Assembly (NCBI RefSeq): GCF_035958815.1
Contig: NZ_CP108383.1
Coordinates: forward strand, 7,006,001-7,070,000
Reading direction: 5' to 3'
Length of the DNA stretch: 64,000 nt
Source: Nocardia sp. NBC_01327
GTDB lineage: Bacteria > Actinomycetota > Actinomycetes > Mycobacteriales > Mycobacteriaceae
The notes beneath the pieces are model-generated. The model made no database searches, was not told where the DNA came from, and saw nothing but the letters and a program-made list of their open reading frames with translations. The position numbers were made by a program, and so were the translations under genes. Shown here piece after piece: positions 33,430-41,676 of this stretch; the first letter of the stretch is position 1; each line of letters begins with the position of its first letter.

Positions 33430-34989
33430 TCAGCGCAGACTCTCGAGCGGATCGGCGCGGGTCAGCGCGGTATCGGTAGCCGCGAAGGTACGCGCCGGAC
33501 CCGTTCCGGTGGAGCGGGTCTCGAATCGGACCGTCACCACCCCGTGCCCGGCGCCCTGCACCCAGCCGTGCCCGAATTCGGTGTGCGCCACATCCAAGCC
33601 GGGATACCAGCTCGCGGTGCCGTAGGAGCGGGCGGCGGGCGGCACCACCGGATCCGGCGCGACGGCCAGTCCGAGCGTGGGCTCCTCGGACACCGATTCG
33701 GCAATGGGGTCGACGGCCTGGTCCAGCTCCGGGAACAGCGATTCCTGCCGAATCTCCGACAGTCCGGCGAAACCCACACCCACCAGGCGGATGGACCCCA
33801 ATTCCGCCGGATCGATGGCCGAGCGCTGCGCGGCCGCGGTGAGCGTGGCCAGCTCCTCGGTGGCATAGGGCAGCGTGGAGGAGCGGGTCACAATGCTCAT
33901 ATCGGCCCTTTTCAGCTTGAGCACCACCGTGCGGGCCGCGCGGCCGTCCGCGATGAGGCGCCGGTGCGCGGACACCGCCATGGCCTCGATCGCCGGGCGG
34001 AGCTGAGCCAGCGTGACGATATCGGTCTCGTAGGTGGTCTCGGCGCTGATCTGTTTGGCCTCCGCGCGCTCGGCGACGGGCCGATCGTCGATGCCGCGCG
34101 CCAGCCGATGCAGCGCAATGCCCACGGCGCTACCGAGAATCGAGGCCGCCTCGGTCTCGGGCAGCGCCGCGAATGCCCCGACTGTCTCGATTCCCATTGA
34201 GCGCAAACGACTTTCGGCGACCGGGCCGATGCCCCAGAGCCGCCGCACGGGCAGCGCGGCGAGAAACTGCAGCTGCTCGGCGGGCGAGACCACCCGCACC
34301 CCATCGGGTTTCGCCATATCGGAGGCGATCTTGGCGAGCTGCTTCCCGCTGCCCGCACCCACCGAGGCCACCAGACCGGTGCGTTCGCGCACCAGGGCGC
34401 GCAACTGCTCGCAGAATTCGAGCACCTCGGCGGAGGTGGCCCCGGCCAATTCGGCGGGCTCGCCGAACGCCTCGTCGAACGAGAGCGTCTCCAGCACCGG
34501 AATACGTGAGCGCAACGCCTCGAACACCTGCCCGCTGAGTTCGGCGTAGACGACACCGCGCGGGGGCACCACCACCCCGTTCGCACCCACCAGCCGGCGG
34601 GCCTGATGCATGGGCATGGCCGAGCGCGCCCCGAACACGCGCGCTTCATAACTCGCGCCCGCCACCACCCCGCGGCCGCCCATTCCGCCGACGAGCACCG
34701 GCCGTCCACGCAGAGTCGGCCTGGTCAGCTGTTCGACCGAGGCGTAGAACGCGTCCATATCGATGTGCAGCACCCAGCGCCGGCCCCGGCGGGCATCGGC
34801 ATTCGCCCGGTCATCGGCCCGGTTTGCCACTGGCACAGCCGGACGCTGACCGTTGACTGGGAGGCTGCTGCCGGTCTGCTGCGAATTCGGCTCCCCCGCC
34901 GAGCGCCCCGAATCGACCCCGCGCACCCCCGACGGCCCACTGTGACCAGGCACAATTCGCTCGTCTGCGGAATAGGCAGCGGTGTTCAC
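33430..34989 (-). CDS. dinB: DNA polymerase IV (Y-family, DinX/DinB type)
   Basis: A 519-residue translesion polymerase. It contains VLHIDMDAFYASVEQL with catalytic acids, LSFDEAFGEP (third acidic site), the thumb HhH region PVRRLWGIGPVAESRLRSMG and the little-finger domain. Pol IV is normally about 350-400 residues; here a 60-residue N-terminal extension and a C-terminal tail of about 100 residues (TASWYPGLDVAHTEFGHGWVQGAG) are added, as in mycobacterial DinX. Its position between ileS and lspA matches DinX. GTG 34989 is set by TAGATT 7 nt upstream. No LexA box is seen in the short divergent region with galU. Confidence 0.92.
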   Translation of the reverse strand: MNTAAYSADERIVPGHSGPSGVRGVDSGRSAGEPNSQQTGSSLPVNGQRPAVPVANRADDRANADARRGRRWVLHIDMDAFYASVEQLTRPTLRGRPVLVGGMGGRGVVAGASYEARVFGARSAMPMHQARRLVGANGVVVPPRGVVYAELSGQVFEALRSRIPVLETLSFDEAFGEPAELAGATSAEVLEFCEQLRALVRERTGLVASVGAGSGKQLAKIASDMAKPDGVRVVSPAEQLQFLAALPVRRLWGIGPVAESRLRSMGIETVGAFAALPETEAASILGSAVGIALHRLARGIDDRPVAERAEAKQISAETTYETDIVTLAQLRPAIEAMAVSAHRRLIADGRAARTVVLKLKRADMSIVTRSSTLPYATEELATLTAAAQRSAIDPAELGSIRLVGVGFAGLSEIRQESLFPELDQAVDPIAESVSEEPTLGLAVAPDPVVPPAARSYGTASWYPGLDVAHTEFGHGWVQGAGHGVVTVRFETRSTGTGPARTFAATDTALTRADPLESLR

Positions 34990-34996
34990 GATCCGG

Positions 34997-35002
34997 AATC
35001 TA
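34997..35002 (-). promoter_or_regulatory. -10-like element of dinB
   Basis: TAGATT on the minus strand, exactly 7 nt before GTG 34989; one of the clearest leaderless promoters in the window. Confidence 0.55.
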
Positions 35003-35051
35003 CGCGTCACTACCGACAGGCCGGGACATCGCCGTGTGTGATGATCGGACC

Positions 35052-35930
35052 ATGACGATTCGCAAGGCCGTGATTCCCGCCGCCGGCATCGGTTCCCGCC
35101 TGCTGCCACTGACCAAAGCGATTCCGAAGGAGATGCTCCCGGTCGGCGACAAGCCGGTCATCGAGCACACCGTCCGCGAACTGGTGGCCTCCGGCATCAC
35201 CGATATCACGATCGTGGTGAGCAGCGGAAAGTCCTTGATCCAGGACCACTTCCGGCCCAACCCGCAGCTGGTGGCGCAATTGCGCGCCGACGGCAAGGCC
35301 GCCTACGCCGATGTGGTCGAGGAGGTCGGCGAGCTGAGCCGCCGCGGCCACATCACCTATCTGGACCAGCACGGCCCCTACGGCAACGGCACCCCCGTGC
35401 TGAATGCCGCCCGCACCCTCGGCGACGAACCGATGCTGGTGCTGTGGCCCGACGATGTTTTCGTCGCCGCCGTGCCGCGCGCACAGCAGCTGATCAACGC
35501 CTATGAGAAGACCGGCGCCCCGGTGCTGGCGCTCATGCCCATGGACCCGTCCGATTCGCAGCGCTACGGCGTCCCGGTGGTCGAGGAGACCGCGGGCGAC
35601 GGGCTCATGCGCATCAGCGGATTGAAGGAGAAGCCGAAGCCCGCGGATGCGCCGTCGAGTTTCGCCGCCGTCGGCGGCTATGTGGTGACGCCGGGCATCA
35701 TCGCGGAACTGCGCTCGCAGGTGGACAACTGGTACACCCACCGCACCGGCGAGGTGTACCTGACCGATGCCATCAATATCTTCGCCGCCTCGAACCCGGT
35801 GTACGGCCAGGTGATTCAGGGGCACTGGTACGACACCGGCAACCCGGCGGACTACCTGGTGGCCCAGTTCGCCTCGGCGCTGGCGCATCCCGAGTACGGC
35901 CCGCTGCTGCGCCAGCTCGTCGCGGAGTAG
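35052..35930 (+). CDS. galU: UTP-glucose-1-phosphate uridylyltransferase
   Basis: A 292-residue nucleotidyltransferase making UDP-glucose for wall polysaccharides and glycogen/trehalose metabolism. The N-terminus is AVIPAAGIGSRLLPLTKAIPKEMLPVGDKPVIEH; LWPDDVF holds the metal-binding Asp; LKEKPKP and GHWYDTGNPADYL follow. ATG 35052 starts the conserved MTIRKAVIPAAG; the upstream in-frame codon at 35034 adds only six unlike residues. Divergent from dinB. Confidence 0.95.
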   Translation: MTIRKAVIPAAGIGSRLLPLTKAIPKEMLPVGDKPVIEHTVRELVASGITDITIVVSSGKSLIQDHFRPNPQLVAQLRADGKAAYADVVEEVGELSRRGHITYLDQHGPYGNGTPVLNAARTLGDEPMLVLWPDDVFVAAVPRAQQLINAYEKTGAPVLALMPMDPSDSQRYGVPVVEETAGDGLMRISGLKEKPKPADAPSSFAAVGGYVVTPGIIAELRSQVDNWYTHRTGEVYLTDAINIFAASNPVYGQVIQGHWYDTGNPADYLVAQFASALAHPEYGPLLRQLVAE

Positions 35931-36067
35931 GCCTCACCAGCGAAAAGTCACAAATGCGTCAAACAGGCTCCAGCACGCCACCACCTTTTTCGTCAAAACC
36001 CGAAACATAGGGGCAACATTTGGCGATCATCCGTGCGGGAGATACTGGCTAGTACGGGAGTTCGGTT

Positions 36068-37153
36068 TTGCTTTGCGACAGTGCCATTTTTCACCGATGT
36101 GGCACACGGGCGATGGCGCTCGCAGCCACGGCCACCCTCTTCATCGGTTCACTCACCACCCTGGCGGCCACGGGGACGGCGCTCGCAGCGCCACCCGACC
36201 CCATCACCAGCACCGCAACCCTCGCCGGCACACCGGTTTCCGATGACGGATCGAAGATCTCCGCCTTCGAGGTGCGCGATAAGCACAATCTCACCCTGCA
36301 CGTGCACTCCGCGGCCATGAAGGACGATGTCACCGTGGACGTACAGCGCCCGGCCGACGCCTCGGTGGCCCGGCCGGTGCTGTATCTGCTCAACGGCGCG
36401 GGCGGCGGTGAGGATACGGCCACCTGGAAGCGCAATACCAATGCCACGCAGTTCTTCTCCGATAAGAACGTGAACGTGGTCATGCCCATCGGCGGCGCCT
36501 TCAGCTACTACACCGACTGGCGCGCAGTCGATCCCAAACTGGGTCTCAATATGTGGAAGACGTTCCTCACCGAGGAGCTGCCCCCGCTCATCGACGGCGC
36601 CTTGAACACCAATGGATTACGCGCCATCGTGGGCATGTCCATGTCGGGCACCTCGGTCCTGCAGTTGCCGATCGCCAAGCCGGGGCTGTACAAAGCGGTC
36701 GCCGCGTACAGCGGCTGCGCACAGATCAGTGATCCGATCGGGCGCAATTTCGCCCAGCTGGTGGTCTCCATCGGCGGCGGCAATCCGGTCAATATGTATG
36801 GGCCGGTGGATGATCCGGAGTGGGCCGAGAACGACCCGTATCTGCACGCCGACGCACTGCGCGGCCTCGATCTCTACATCTCCAACGGCAGCGGGCTGCC
36901 CGGGCGGCACGACAATGTCGCCGATACCCGCAGTCTGGGCCCGGCCGACGGCGGGATCATGCAGCAGTTGCTGGTCGGCGGCATTCTGGAGGCGGCCAGC
37001 GACTGGTGCGCCCGGAATCTGCAGACCAAGTTGGCGCAGTTGAACATTCCCGCCACCTTCGATATCAATCAGGCGGGCACCCATTCGTGGGGTTACTGGG
37101 AGGACGCGCTGCGCGCCTCGTGGCCGGTGCTGGCCAAGGGCCTGCAGCTGTAA
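36068..37153 (+). CDS. Antigen-85-like secreted esterase/mycolyltransferase
   Basis: A 361-residue exported alpha/beta-hydrolase of the antigen 85/esterase D family. Signal peptide about 1-41, ending TALAAPPDP. The substrate-binding strings are RPVLYLLNGAGGGEDTATWKR, GGAFSYYTDW and FLTEELPPLI. The nucleophile elbow is GMSMSGTS (Ser193), and His lies in GTHSWGYWEDAL. Antigen 85 proteins transfer mycolates to trehalose and arabinogalactan, and these residues fit. The start is TTG 36068, which has GGGAG seven bases upstream; ATG 36113 is the alternative but lacks a basic signal N-region. Two cysteines in the mature part (GCAQ, DWCARN) may pair. Confidence 0.88.
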   Translation: MLCDSAIFHRCGTRAMALAATATLFIGSLTTLAATGTALAAPPDPITSTATLAGTPVSDDGSKISAFEVRDKHNLTLHVHSAAMKDDVTVDVQRPADASVARPVLYLLNGAGGGEDTATWKRNTNATQFFSDKNVNVVMPIGGAFSYYTDWRAVDPKLGLNMWKTFLTEELPPLIDGALNTNGLRAIVGMSMSGTSVLQLPIAKPGLYKAVAAYSGCAQISDPIGRNFAQLVVSIGGGNPVNMYGPVDDPEWAENDPYLHADALRGLDLYISNGSGLPGRHDNVADTRSLGPADGGIMQQLLVGGILEAASDWCARNLQTKLAQLNIPATFDINQAGTHSWGYWEDALRASWPVLAKGLQL

Positions 37154-37157
37154 TCCG

Positions 37158-38147
37158 CTACGGCAGTGGGACTATCACCACGCGATCGTCCCGCAGGGCG
37201 GGGATCCAGAGATTGCGCCCGGCCGGATCGACCGCGAAATCGGCCGGGCCGTGCAGACTCTCGGGCAGGTTCACGGCGGTGACCTCGACGCCGTCCGGCC
37301 GGTAGATCGTCATCCGGCCGGGCTGATCACCCTGGCCGGACACCCAATCGGAGACGATCAGATTTCCGCCGGGCAGTACCGAGACCCCGTCGAGCACCCC
37401 CTGCACGGCGCCGATCCGCTGCGGCGTGACCGGATGCTGTGTCAGATCTATCCGCCAGAGATCGCCGCCGGTGAAGGACACACCCTCACCGACCACGTAG
37501 GCGAACCGGCCCGTCCGGTCGAGCGTGATGCCGGTGGCGCCCGGAATTCCGGTGGCCACCGGATCGAACGTCCCGGTGGCCAGGTCGAGCCGGTACACCG
37601 CACCGCGCAGCGTATCGGTGATCAGCAGCGTGTGCGGATCCCGCAGCGCCAGATCGTCGAACAGCGCGGGTGCGTTGTCGCCGAGCCGGGCTTCGAAGAC
37701 CTGAGCGTGACTGTCGGTATCGAAGCCGACCACCCGATCGACATCGGTGACGAAGACCCGATTGTCGGTGTACGCCAGCCCTTTCGGTGCGTTCAGCGGT
37801 GGATCGCCGGGGCGGGGCATGGCATGGCGGGCCGTCACCGTGCCCACCGAGTTCAGTTCGGTGAGATAGCCGTCGCCGTCCTGGGCGGGCTCCCGGGCGG
37901 CCCCGATATTGGAGATGAACCACCGGTCGCCCGCGAACAGCACGCTCTCGGGAGAGGAGAAGCCCTCGAGGGAACCGGGTTTCGGGGCGGCGCCGGGCGC
38001 GTGCGCCGCGGCGGGGCCCGCGGTTCTGATGGTGCCGCCGTCCCAGGTGCCGCATCCGGTGGCGGCCACCAGCAGTAGGACGCCGACGCAGGTCGCTACT
38101 ATCGCGCGACCGCTCTCGACTGCGAAACCGTTCGACCTCTGGGGCAT
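37158..38147 (-). CDS. Beta-propeller (SMP-30/NHL-like) lipoprotein
   Basis: A 329-residue lipoprotein with lipobox VAATGC (Cys32). The mature part is repetitive: PESVLFAGDRWFISNIG, APKGLAYTDNRVFVTDVDRVVGFD, LRDPHTLLITDTLRGAVYRLDLATG, GGNLIVSDWVSGQG. These are blades of a six-bladed SMP-30/NHL propeller. ATG 38147 is preferred (GGAGG nine bases upstream) over GTG 38156. Convergent with the antigen-85-like gene at 4 bp. Ligand or reaction unknown. Confidence 0.75.
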   Translation of the reverse strand: MPQRSNGFAVESGRAIVATCVGVLLLVAATGCGTWDGGTIRTAGPAAAHAPGAAPKPGSLEGFSSPESVLFAGDRWFISNIGAAREPAQDGDGYLTELNSVGTVTARHAMPRPGDPPLNAPKGLAYTDNRVFVTDVDRVVGFDTDSHAQVFEARLGDNAPALFDDLALRDPHTLLITDTLRGAVYRLDLATGTFDPVATGIPGATGITLDRTGRFAYVVGEGVSFTGGDLWRIDLTQHPVTPQRIGAVQGVLDGVSVLPGGNLIVSDWVSGQGDQPGRMTIYRPDGVEVTAVNLPESLHGPADFAVDPAGRNLWIPALRDDRVVIVPLP

Positions 38148-38265
38148 GGCGCCCACCCTCCGACGGGAGATCCCGCCGACTCGCGGGACCGGTTCAGTGT
38201 ATCCAGCAACCGGCGCGCGACTGACCGAAATCGATTGAACTCCAGCCTGTTTCAGTACACGTCAA

Positions 38266-38709
38266 CTACTGGTCGGCGGCGTTGTACCGGACCAAATAGT
38301 CCGCCATGCGAGCAATGTCCGCATCATCCCAGTCGCGCAGACGATCCGCGAAGGCCTCGGCCCGGCGGCGCGCGGCATCGCCAGCAACCTGCCGGCCCGC
38401 CGCGGTCGCCCGCAGCACATGGTTGCGCCGATTGGCCGGATCCACCTCCCGGGTGAGATAGCCGAGATGTTCCAGGGCCGCCACCTGGCGGCTCACCGTG
38501 GACTTGTCGAGGTGGAAGTGCCCGGCCAGATCGCTGGCCAGACAGCCGTCACGTTCGATGACCAGATCCAGAATGCTCGACGCCACCAGCGACAGCTCCG
38601 GATGCAGTTCGGCGGCCCGGCCGCGCGCGCGGCGCGAGAAGGCGGTGAGCTCGCGCTGTATGACCTCGATCGCGTCCGCACGACCCGGGAATGCCGATTC
38701 ACTCTTCAT
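38266..38709 (-). CDS. MarR-family transcriptional regulator
   Basis: A 147-residue winged-helix repressor: LVASSILDLVIERDGCLASDLAGHFHLDKSTVSRQVAALEHLGYLTREVDPANRRNHVLRAT. The recognition helix (KSTVSRQVAALE) and the beta-wing (DPANRRNHVL) are clear. ATG 38709 is set by TACTAT 6 nt upstream, and a 15-bp palindrome covers that -10, pointing to autorepression. It is divergent from the membrane protein at 38764, its likely target. Confidence 0.9.
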   Translation of the reverse strand: MKSESAFPGRADAIEVIQRELTAFSRRARGRAAELHPELSLVASSILDLVIERDGCLASDLAGHFHLDKSTVSRQVAALEHLGYLTREVDPANRRNHVLRATAAGRQVAGDAARRRAEAFADRLRDWDDADIARMADYLVRYNAADQ

Positions 38710-38710
38710 A

Positions 38711-38725
38711 GTTGTATAGTACAAC
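38711..38725. promoter_or_regulatory. MarR operator overlapping the marR -10 element
   Basis: GTTGTA-TAG-TACAAC, a 15-bp inverted repeat with perfect 6-bp arms. The marR -10 element (TACTAT, minus strand, 38716-38721) lies inside it. A weaker GTTG...CAAC repeat follows at about 38733-38747, toward the divergent gene. Confidence 0.65.
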
Positions 38726-38763
38726 CTAGATAGTTGCATTTACCAACCATTTGGAGAGAGATC

Positions 38764-39801
38764 ATGATCTCGGCCCAGATCCGGCATATCGCCACCCACC
38801 TGCTGACCCCGCTGCTCATGTGCCTGGGCATGGGGCTGGCCTATCTGGGCGCCTTCCACCAGCCCGCGCCCAACCATCTGGCGATTGCGGTGGTCGGCGA
38901 TTCGGCGCAGGTCAAGGTGCTGGCGCAGACGCTCAAGGACACCGGCGGCAACGCACTCGACGTGATCACCCTGCCCAGCCGCGATGCCGCCGTCACCCAG
39001 CTGCGCAATCGCGATCTCGCGGGCGCCTACGTCCCCGACGCCCAGCATCCCGAGGCGCTGGTCGCCAAGGCCGGATCCGACACCACGGCCATGGCCGCCG
39101 AGGCGGTCTTCGGACAGGTCGCCGCCGAACAGGGCGCGGTGATGACCACCACCGATATCACCACCGCCGCCTCCGGCGATCCCACCGGGCAGGGCATCTT
39201 CTTCCTGCTGGTAGCACTGAGCATCGGCTCCTACGGCAGTGTGGCGGCCATCGGCGCGGCCGGCGCGGGCATGTCCATGTGGGCCAAAGGCCTTATCGGA
39301 CTGGTCACTTCGCTGCTGGTCAGCCTCATCGGCCTGGCGCTCGCGGGCCCGGTCTTCCATATCGTCGACCATGACAATGCCGCCGTCTGGGCCATGTCCT
39401 GGCTCTACTCCGCGGGCATTCTGGCGGTGGGCATCGGCGCGCACACCTTCCTGAAGCGCTGGACCACACTCGCCATGATGGTGCTGTTCGTCATGCTCAA
39501 CTTCACCAGTTCCGGCGGCGTGTACACCCCGTGGCTGCAGAACGATTTCTTCGGCGCCCTGCACTCCTTCTGGAACGGCGCGGGATTCGTCGAGGGCGCG
39601 CGCAGCCTGCTCTACTTCGACAGCGCGGGCTTCGGTCCCCGGCTCACCAGCCTGTTCGCCTGGTTCGGCGCGGGTCTGCTGGTCATGGTCGCCGCCGCCG
39701 TCGCCGAGAAGCGCCGGGCAGCGAGCGCACCCCGGCACGCGGCGGTCGCCGAACCGGCCGCCGAGGCCGAGGAGGAAATGGAGGAGACGGTCGGCGTCTG
39801 A
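38764..39801 (+). CDS. YhgE/Pip-like ABC-2-type membrane protein
   Basis: A 345-residue membrane protein. One N-terminal helix, an extracytoplasmic domain of about 120 residues (LAIAVVGDSAQVKVLAQTLKDTGG ... AGAYVPD), then five helices and a Glu-rich cytoplasmic tail. This is the layout of YhgE/Pip and ABC-2 permease-like exporters. ATG 38764 has GGAGAGAG upstream. The divergent MarR repressor suggests induction by a toxic small molecule; efflux is inferred. Confidence 0.75.
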   Translation: MISAQIRHIATHLLTPLLMCLGMGLAYLGAFHQPAPNHLAIAVVGDSAQVKVLAQTLKDTGGNALDVITLPSRDAAVTQLRNRDLAGAYVPDAQHPEALVAKAGSDTTAMAAEAVFGQVAAEQGAVMTTTDITTAASGDPTGQGIFFLLVALSIGSYGSVAAIGAAGAGMSMWAKGLIGLVTSLLVSLIGLALAGPVFHIVDHDNAAVWAMSWLYSAGILAVGIGAHTFLKRWTTLAMMVLFVMLNFTSSGGVYTPWLQNDFFGALHSFWNGAGFVEGARSLLYFDSAGFGPRLTSLFAWFGAGLLVMVAAAVAEKRRAASAPRHAAVAEPAAEAEEEMEETVGV

Positions 39802-39805
39802 GCGG

Positions 39806-40348
39806 TCAGGGGTGGGTCACCAACTGCGCCAGCGCAATTCGAATCCCCGCCTGTACCGTCTCGTCATCGCCCAGTCCCCCGCTGAGGGCGACACCATCCC
39901 GAGTCAGCAGTAGTGCGCGCGCCGCCCGGTCCGGATCATCGTGACCGGCGGCGCGCAGCCGTATGGCCATGAGTTCGCGGAACCAGCCGCGATAATCGTC
40001 GACGACCTTGCGCACCGCATGCTCGGGGTTCGGAAACTCCACGGCCGCATTGAGAAACGGGCAGCCTCGGAAGCCGGGACCACAGCTGAGCTCGCCGAGC
40101 CGTTCGAAAATGGTGACGATACCCTCGGCGCCCGCGCCGGGCACCGACTCCAAAACGTCGCGCTGCCGGTCGTATTCGCGCACCAGATAGGCCACGACCA
40201 GGTCTTCCTTGGTCTTGAAGTGGCGGTAGAAGGTGGCCTTGGCAATGCCGGCCTCCGCGATGATCCGGTCGATGCCCACGGTGTGAATGCCCTCGGCATA
40301 GAACAGCCGAGTGGCCGTATCGAGGAGTCGTTCACGGGCTTCGCTCAT
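39806..40348 (-). CDS. TetR-family regulator (likely ohr repressor)
   Basis: A 180-residue regulator. The HTH is ARERLLDTATRLFYAEGIHTVGIDRIIAEAGIAKATFYRHFKTKEDLV. The ligand domain includes CGPGFRGCPFLNAAVEF; a cysteine pair there (about residues 89 and 95) could serve as a peroxide switch, a suggestion from residue placement only. ATG 40348 with TAGAGT 7 nt upstream. Two palindromes lie between it and ohr. Confidence 0.88.
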   Translation of the reverse strand: MSEARERLLDTATRLFYAEGIHTVGIDRIIAEAGIAKATFYRHFKTKEDLVVAYLVREYDRQRDVLESVPGAGAEGIVTIFERLGELSCGPGFRGCPFLNAAVEFPNPEHAVRKVVDDYRGWFRELMAIRLRAAGHDDPDRAARALLLTRDGVALSGGLGDDETVQAGIRIALAQLVTHP

Positions 40349-40355
40349 ATCCTTG

Positions 40356-40361
40356 ACTCTA
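40356..40361 (-). promoter_or_regulatory. -10-like element of the tetR gene beside ohr
   Basis: TAGAGT on the minus strand, 7 nt before ATG 40348. The first operator begins 3 bp upstream of it. Confidence 0.5.
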
Positions 40362-40363
40362 GC

Positions 40364-40410
40364 AGACAGATCTGTCTACTCTTGATCGGGAAGCACAGAC
40401 AAGTCTGTCT
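40364..40410. promoter_or_regulatory. Paired TetR operators between tetR and ohr
   Basis: AGACAGATCTGTCT (40364-40377, perfect) and AGACAAGTCTGTCT (40397-40410, arms AGACA/TGTCT). The shared consensus is AGACA-N4-TGTCT, 33 bp centre to centre. One abuts the tetR -10 element, the other ends right before the ohr Shine-Dalgarno. Confidence 0.75.
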
Positions 40411-40421
40411 AGGAGGACGCA

Positions 40422-40835
40422 ATGCCCGCTCTTTACACCGCAGTAGCCACCTCGGTCGGCCGCGACGGCCGTTCGCTCAGCGATGACGGCGTGCTCGACC
40501 TGAAGCTCGCCCGGCCGAAGGCCATGGGCGGCGTCGGCGACGGCACCAATCCCGAGCAGCTCTTCGCCGCCGGTTACTCCGCCTGCTTCGCCAGCGCGCT
40601 CCAGGTGGTCGCCAAGCGCAAGAACATCGAGGCCAGCGAGGCCGCGGTCACCGCCGAGGTCACCCTGAACACCCAGGAGGGCGGCGGTTTCGGGCTCTCG
40701 GTCGTGCTGCGCGTCGAACTCCCCGAGCACCTGCAGAACGAGCAGGGCCGTGAGCTCGTCGAGGCCGCACACCAGGTGTGCCCGTACTCCAATGCCACCC
40801 GGGGCAATATCCCGGTGGAACTGGTTGTGGAGTAA
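40422..40835 (+). CDS. ohr: Organic hydroperoxide resistance protein (Ohr, OsmC fold)
   Basis: A 137-residue thiol peroxidase that reduces organic hydroperoxides. The peroxidatic Cys55 is in GYSACFASAL and the resolving Cys120 in HQVCPYSNATRGN, the Ohr signature. ATG 40422 follows AGGAGG. In most bacteria ohr is controlled by the MarR-type OhrR; here the adjacent regulator is TetR-type. Confidence 0.95.
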   Translation: MPALYTAVATSVGRDGRSLSDDGVLDLKLARPKAMGGVGDGTNPEQLFAAGYSACFASALQVVAKRKNIEASEAAVTAEVTLNTQEGGGFGLSVVLRVELPEHLQNEQGRELVEAAHQVCPYSNATRGNIPVELVVE

Positions 40836-40841
40836 CAGGAT

Positions 40842-41381
40842 TCAGTAGAACCGGCGGATGGTGTAGATGTCGAACTGCGCCAGCGGGGTCAGGCCGACCG
40901 GCACGCCCCAGTCGTAGGCATTGAGCACATTGCCGCCGCCGGCATAGATGCCCACATGCGAGGCATCGTCGTTCAGAATGATCACATCGCCGGGCTGCAG
41001 CGCGCCGAAGGGGACCTCCAGGCCCACTTCGGCCTGCTGCCAGGTGGTGCGCGGCATATCGATGCCGACACTGCGGAAGGCCCACTGCACCAGGCCGGAG
41101 CAATCCCAGGCATCCGGGCCGACCCCGCCCCACAGGTAGGGCTTGCCGGTCTGGGTCTGCGCCAGACTCAGCGCGATCATGGCACGGGGGCTGGCCATGG
41201 GCATTTGCGCGGAGCCGCTGGCACTTCCGGAGGCGGAGCCGCTCGCGCTGCCGGAGGCCGAACCCGAGGCCGCGGACCCGGTATCGGCGTGGACGGTTCC
41301 CGCCCAGAGCGCTCCCGCCAGCAGCAAAGCCGCCGCTGTTGTCAGAGACGACGCGAACCGTCGTCGCAGCCTTCGTGTCAT
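40842..41381 (-). CDS. Secreted NlpC/P60 peptidoglycan endopeptidase
   Basis: A 179-residue exported cysteine peptidase. Signal peptide about 1-32 (RRRFASSLTTAAALLLAGAL). Residues 35-58 are a low-complexity GSAS repeat linker. The NlpC/P60 domain has YLWGGVGPDAWDCSGLVQW (Cys94) and DDASHVGIYAGGG (His142). It is a minimal RipD/RipB-like hydrolase with no cell-wall-binding domain. ATG 41381 with GGGCGAG upstream. Confidence 0.9.
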   Translation of the reverse strand: MTRRLRRRFASSLTTAAALLLAGALWAGTVHADTGSAASGSASGSASGSASGSASGSAQMPMASPRAMIALSLAQTQTGKPYLWGGVGPDAWDCSGLVQWAFRSVGIDMPRTTWQQAEVGLEVPFGALQPGDVIILNDDASHVGIYAGGGNVLNAYDWGVPVGLTPLAQFDIYTIRRFY

Positions 41382-41676
41382 GCACTCGCCCTTCAGCTCA
41401 ACGGCGCTGACCGGGTGTGGACACATAGCTCTAGCAACCATTCCGCATTCAGAACGATCACCAGGGAGACTGCACAAAAGCTCCGTAGCCGGTACTACAT
41501 GTCGTGACGTTCAGCGCTTTTCGTCTGGAACTAGCGAAACAACTCGAAATGGCCGTAAAGCTATACGTTATCTCTACAGTTGCTGTTCTATCCCATTCGA
41601 AACACGCTTCACAAGGGGTTCGCCACGGGCGAGTCGCGAGACCCACGTCACTCCGCCCTGCTACGAGGGCCCGGAA
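41382..41676. other. Long leader region upstream of the NlpC/P60 gene
   Basis: 295 bp of lower GC than flanking genes, with no credible ORF. Long leaders before wall hydrolases sometimes carry c-di-AMP riboswitches, but I could not find that conserved core on the minus strand. Confidence 0.5.

Noticed and set aside
41382..41676. c-di-AMP (ydaO-type) riboswitch upstream of the NlpC/P60 gene
   Set aside because: The conserved core blocks of that riboswitch are not found on the minus strand.
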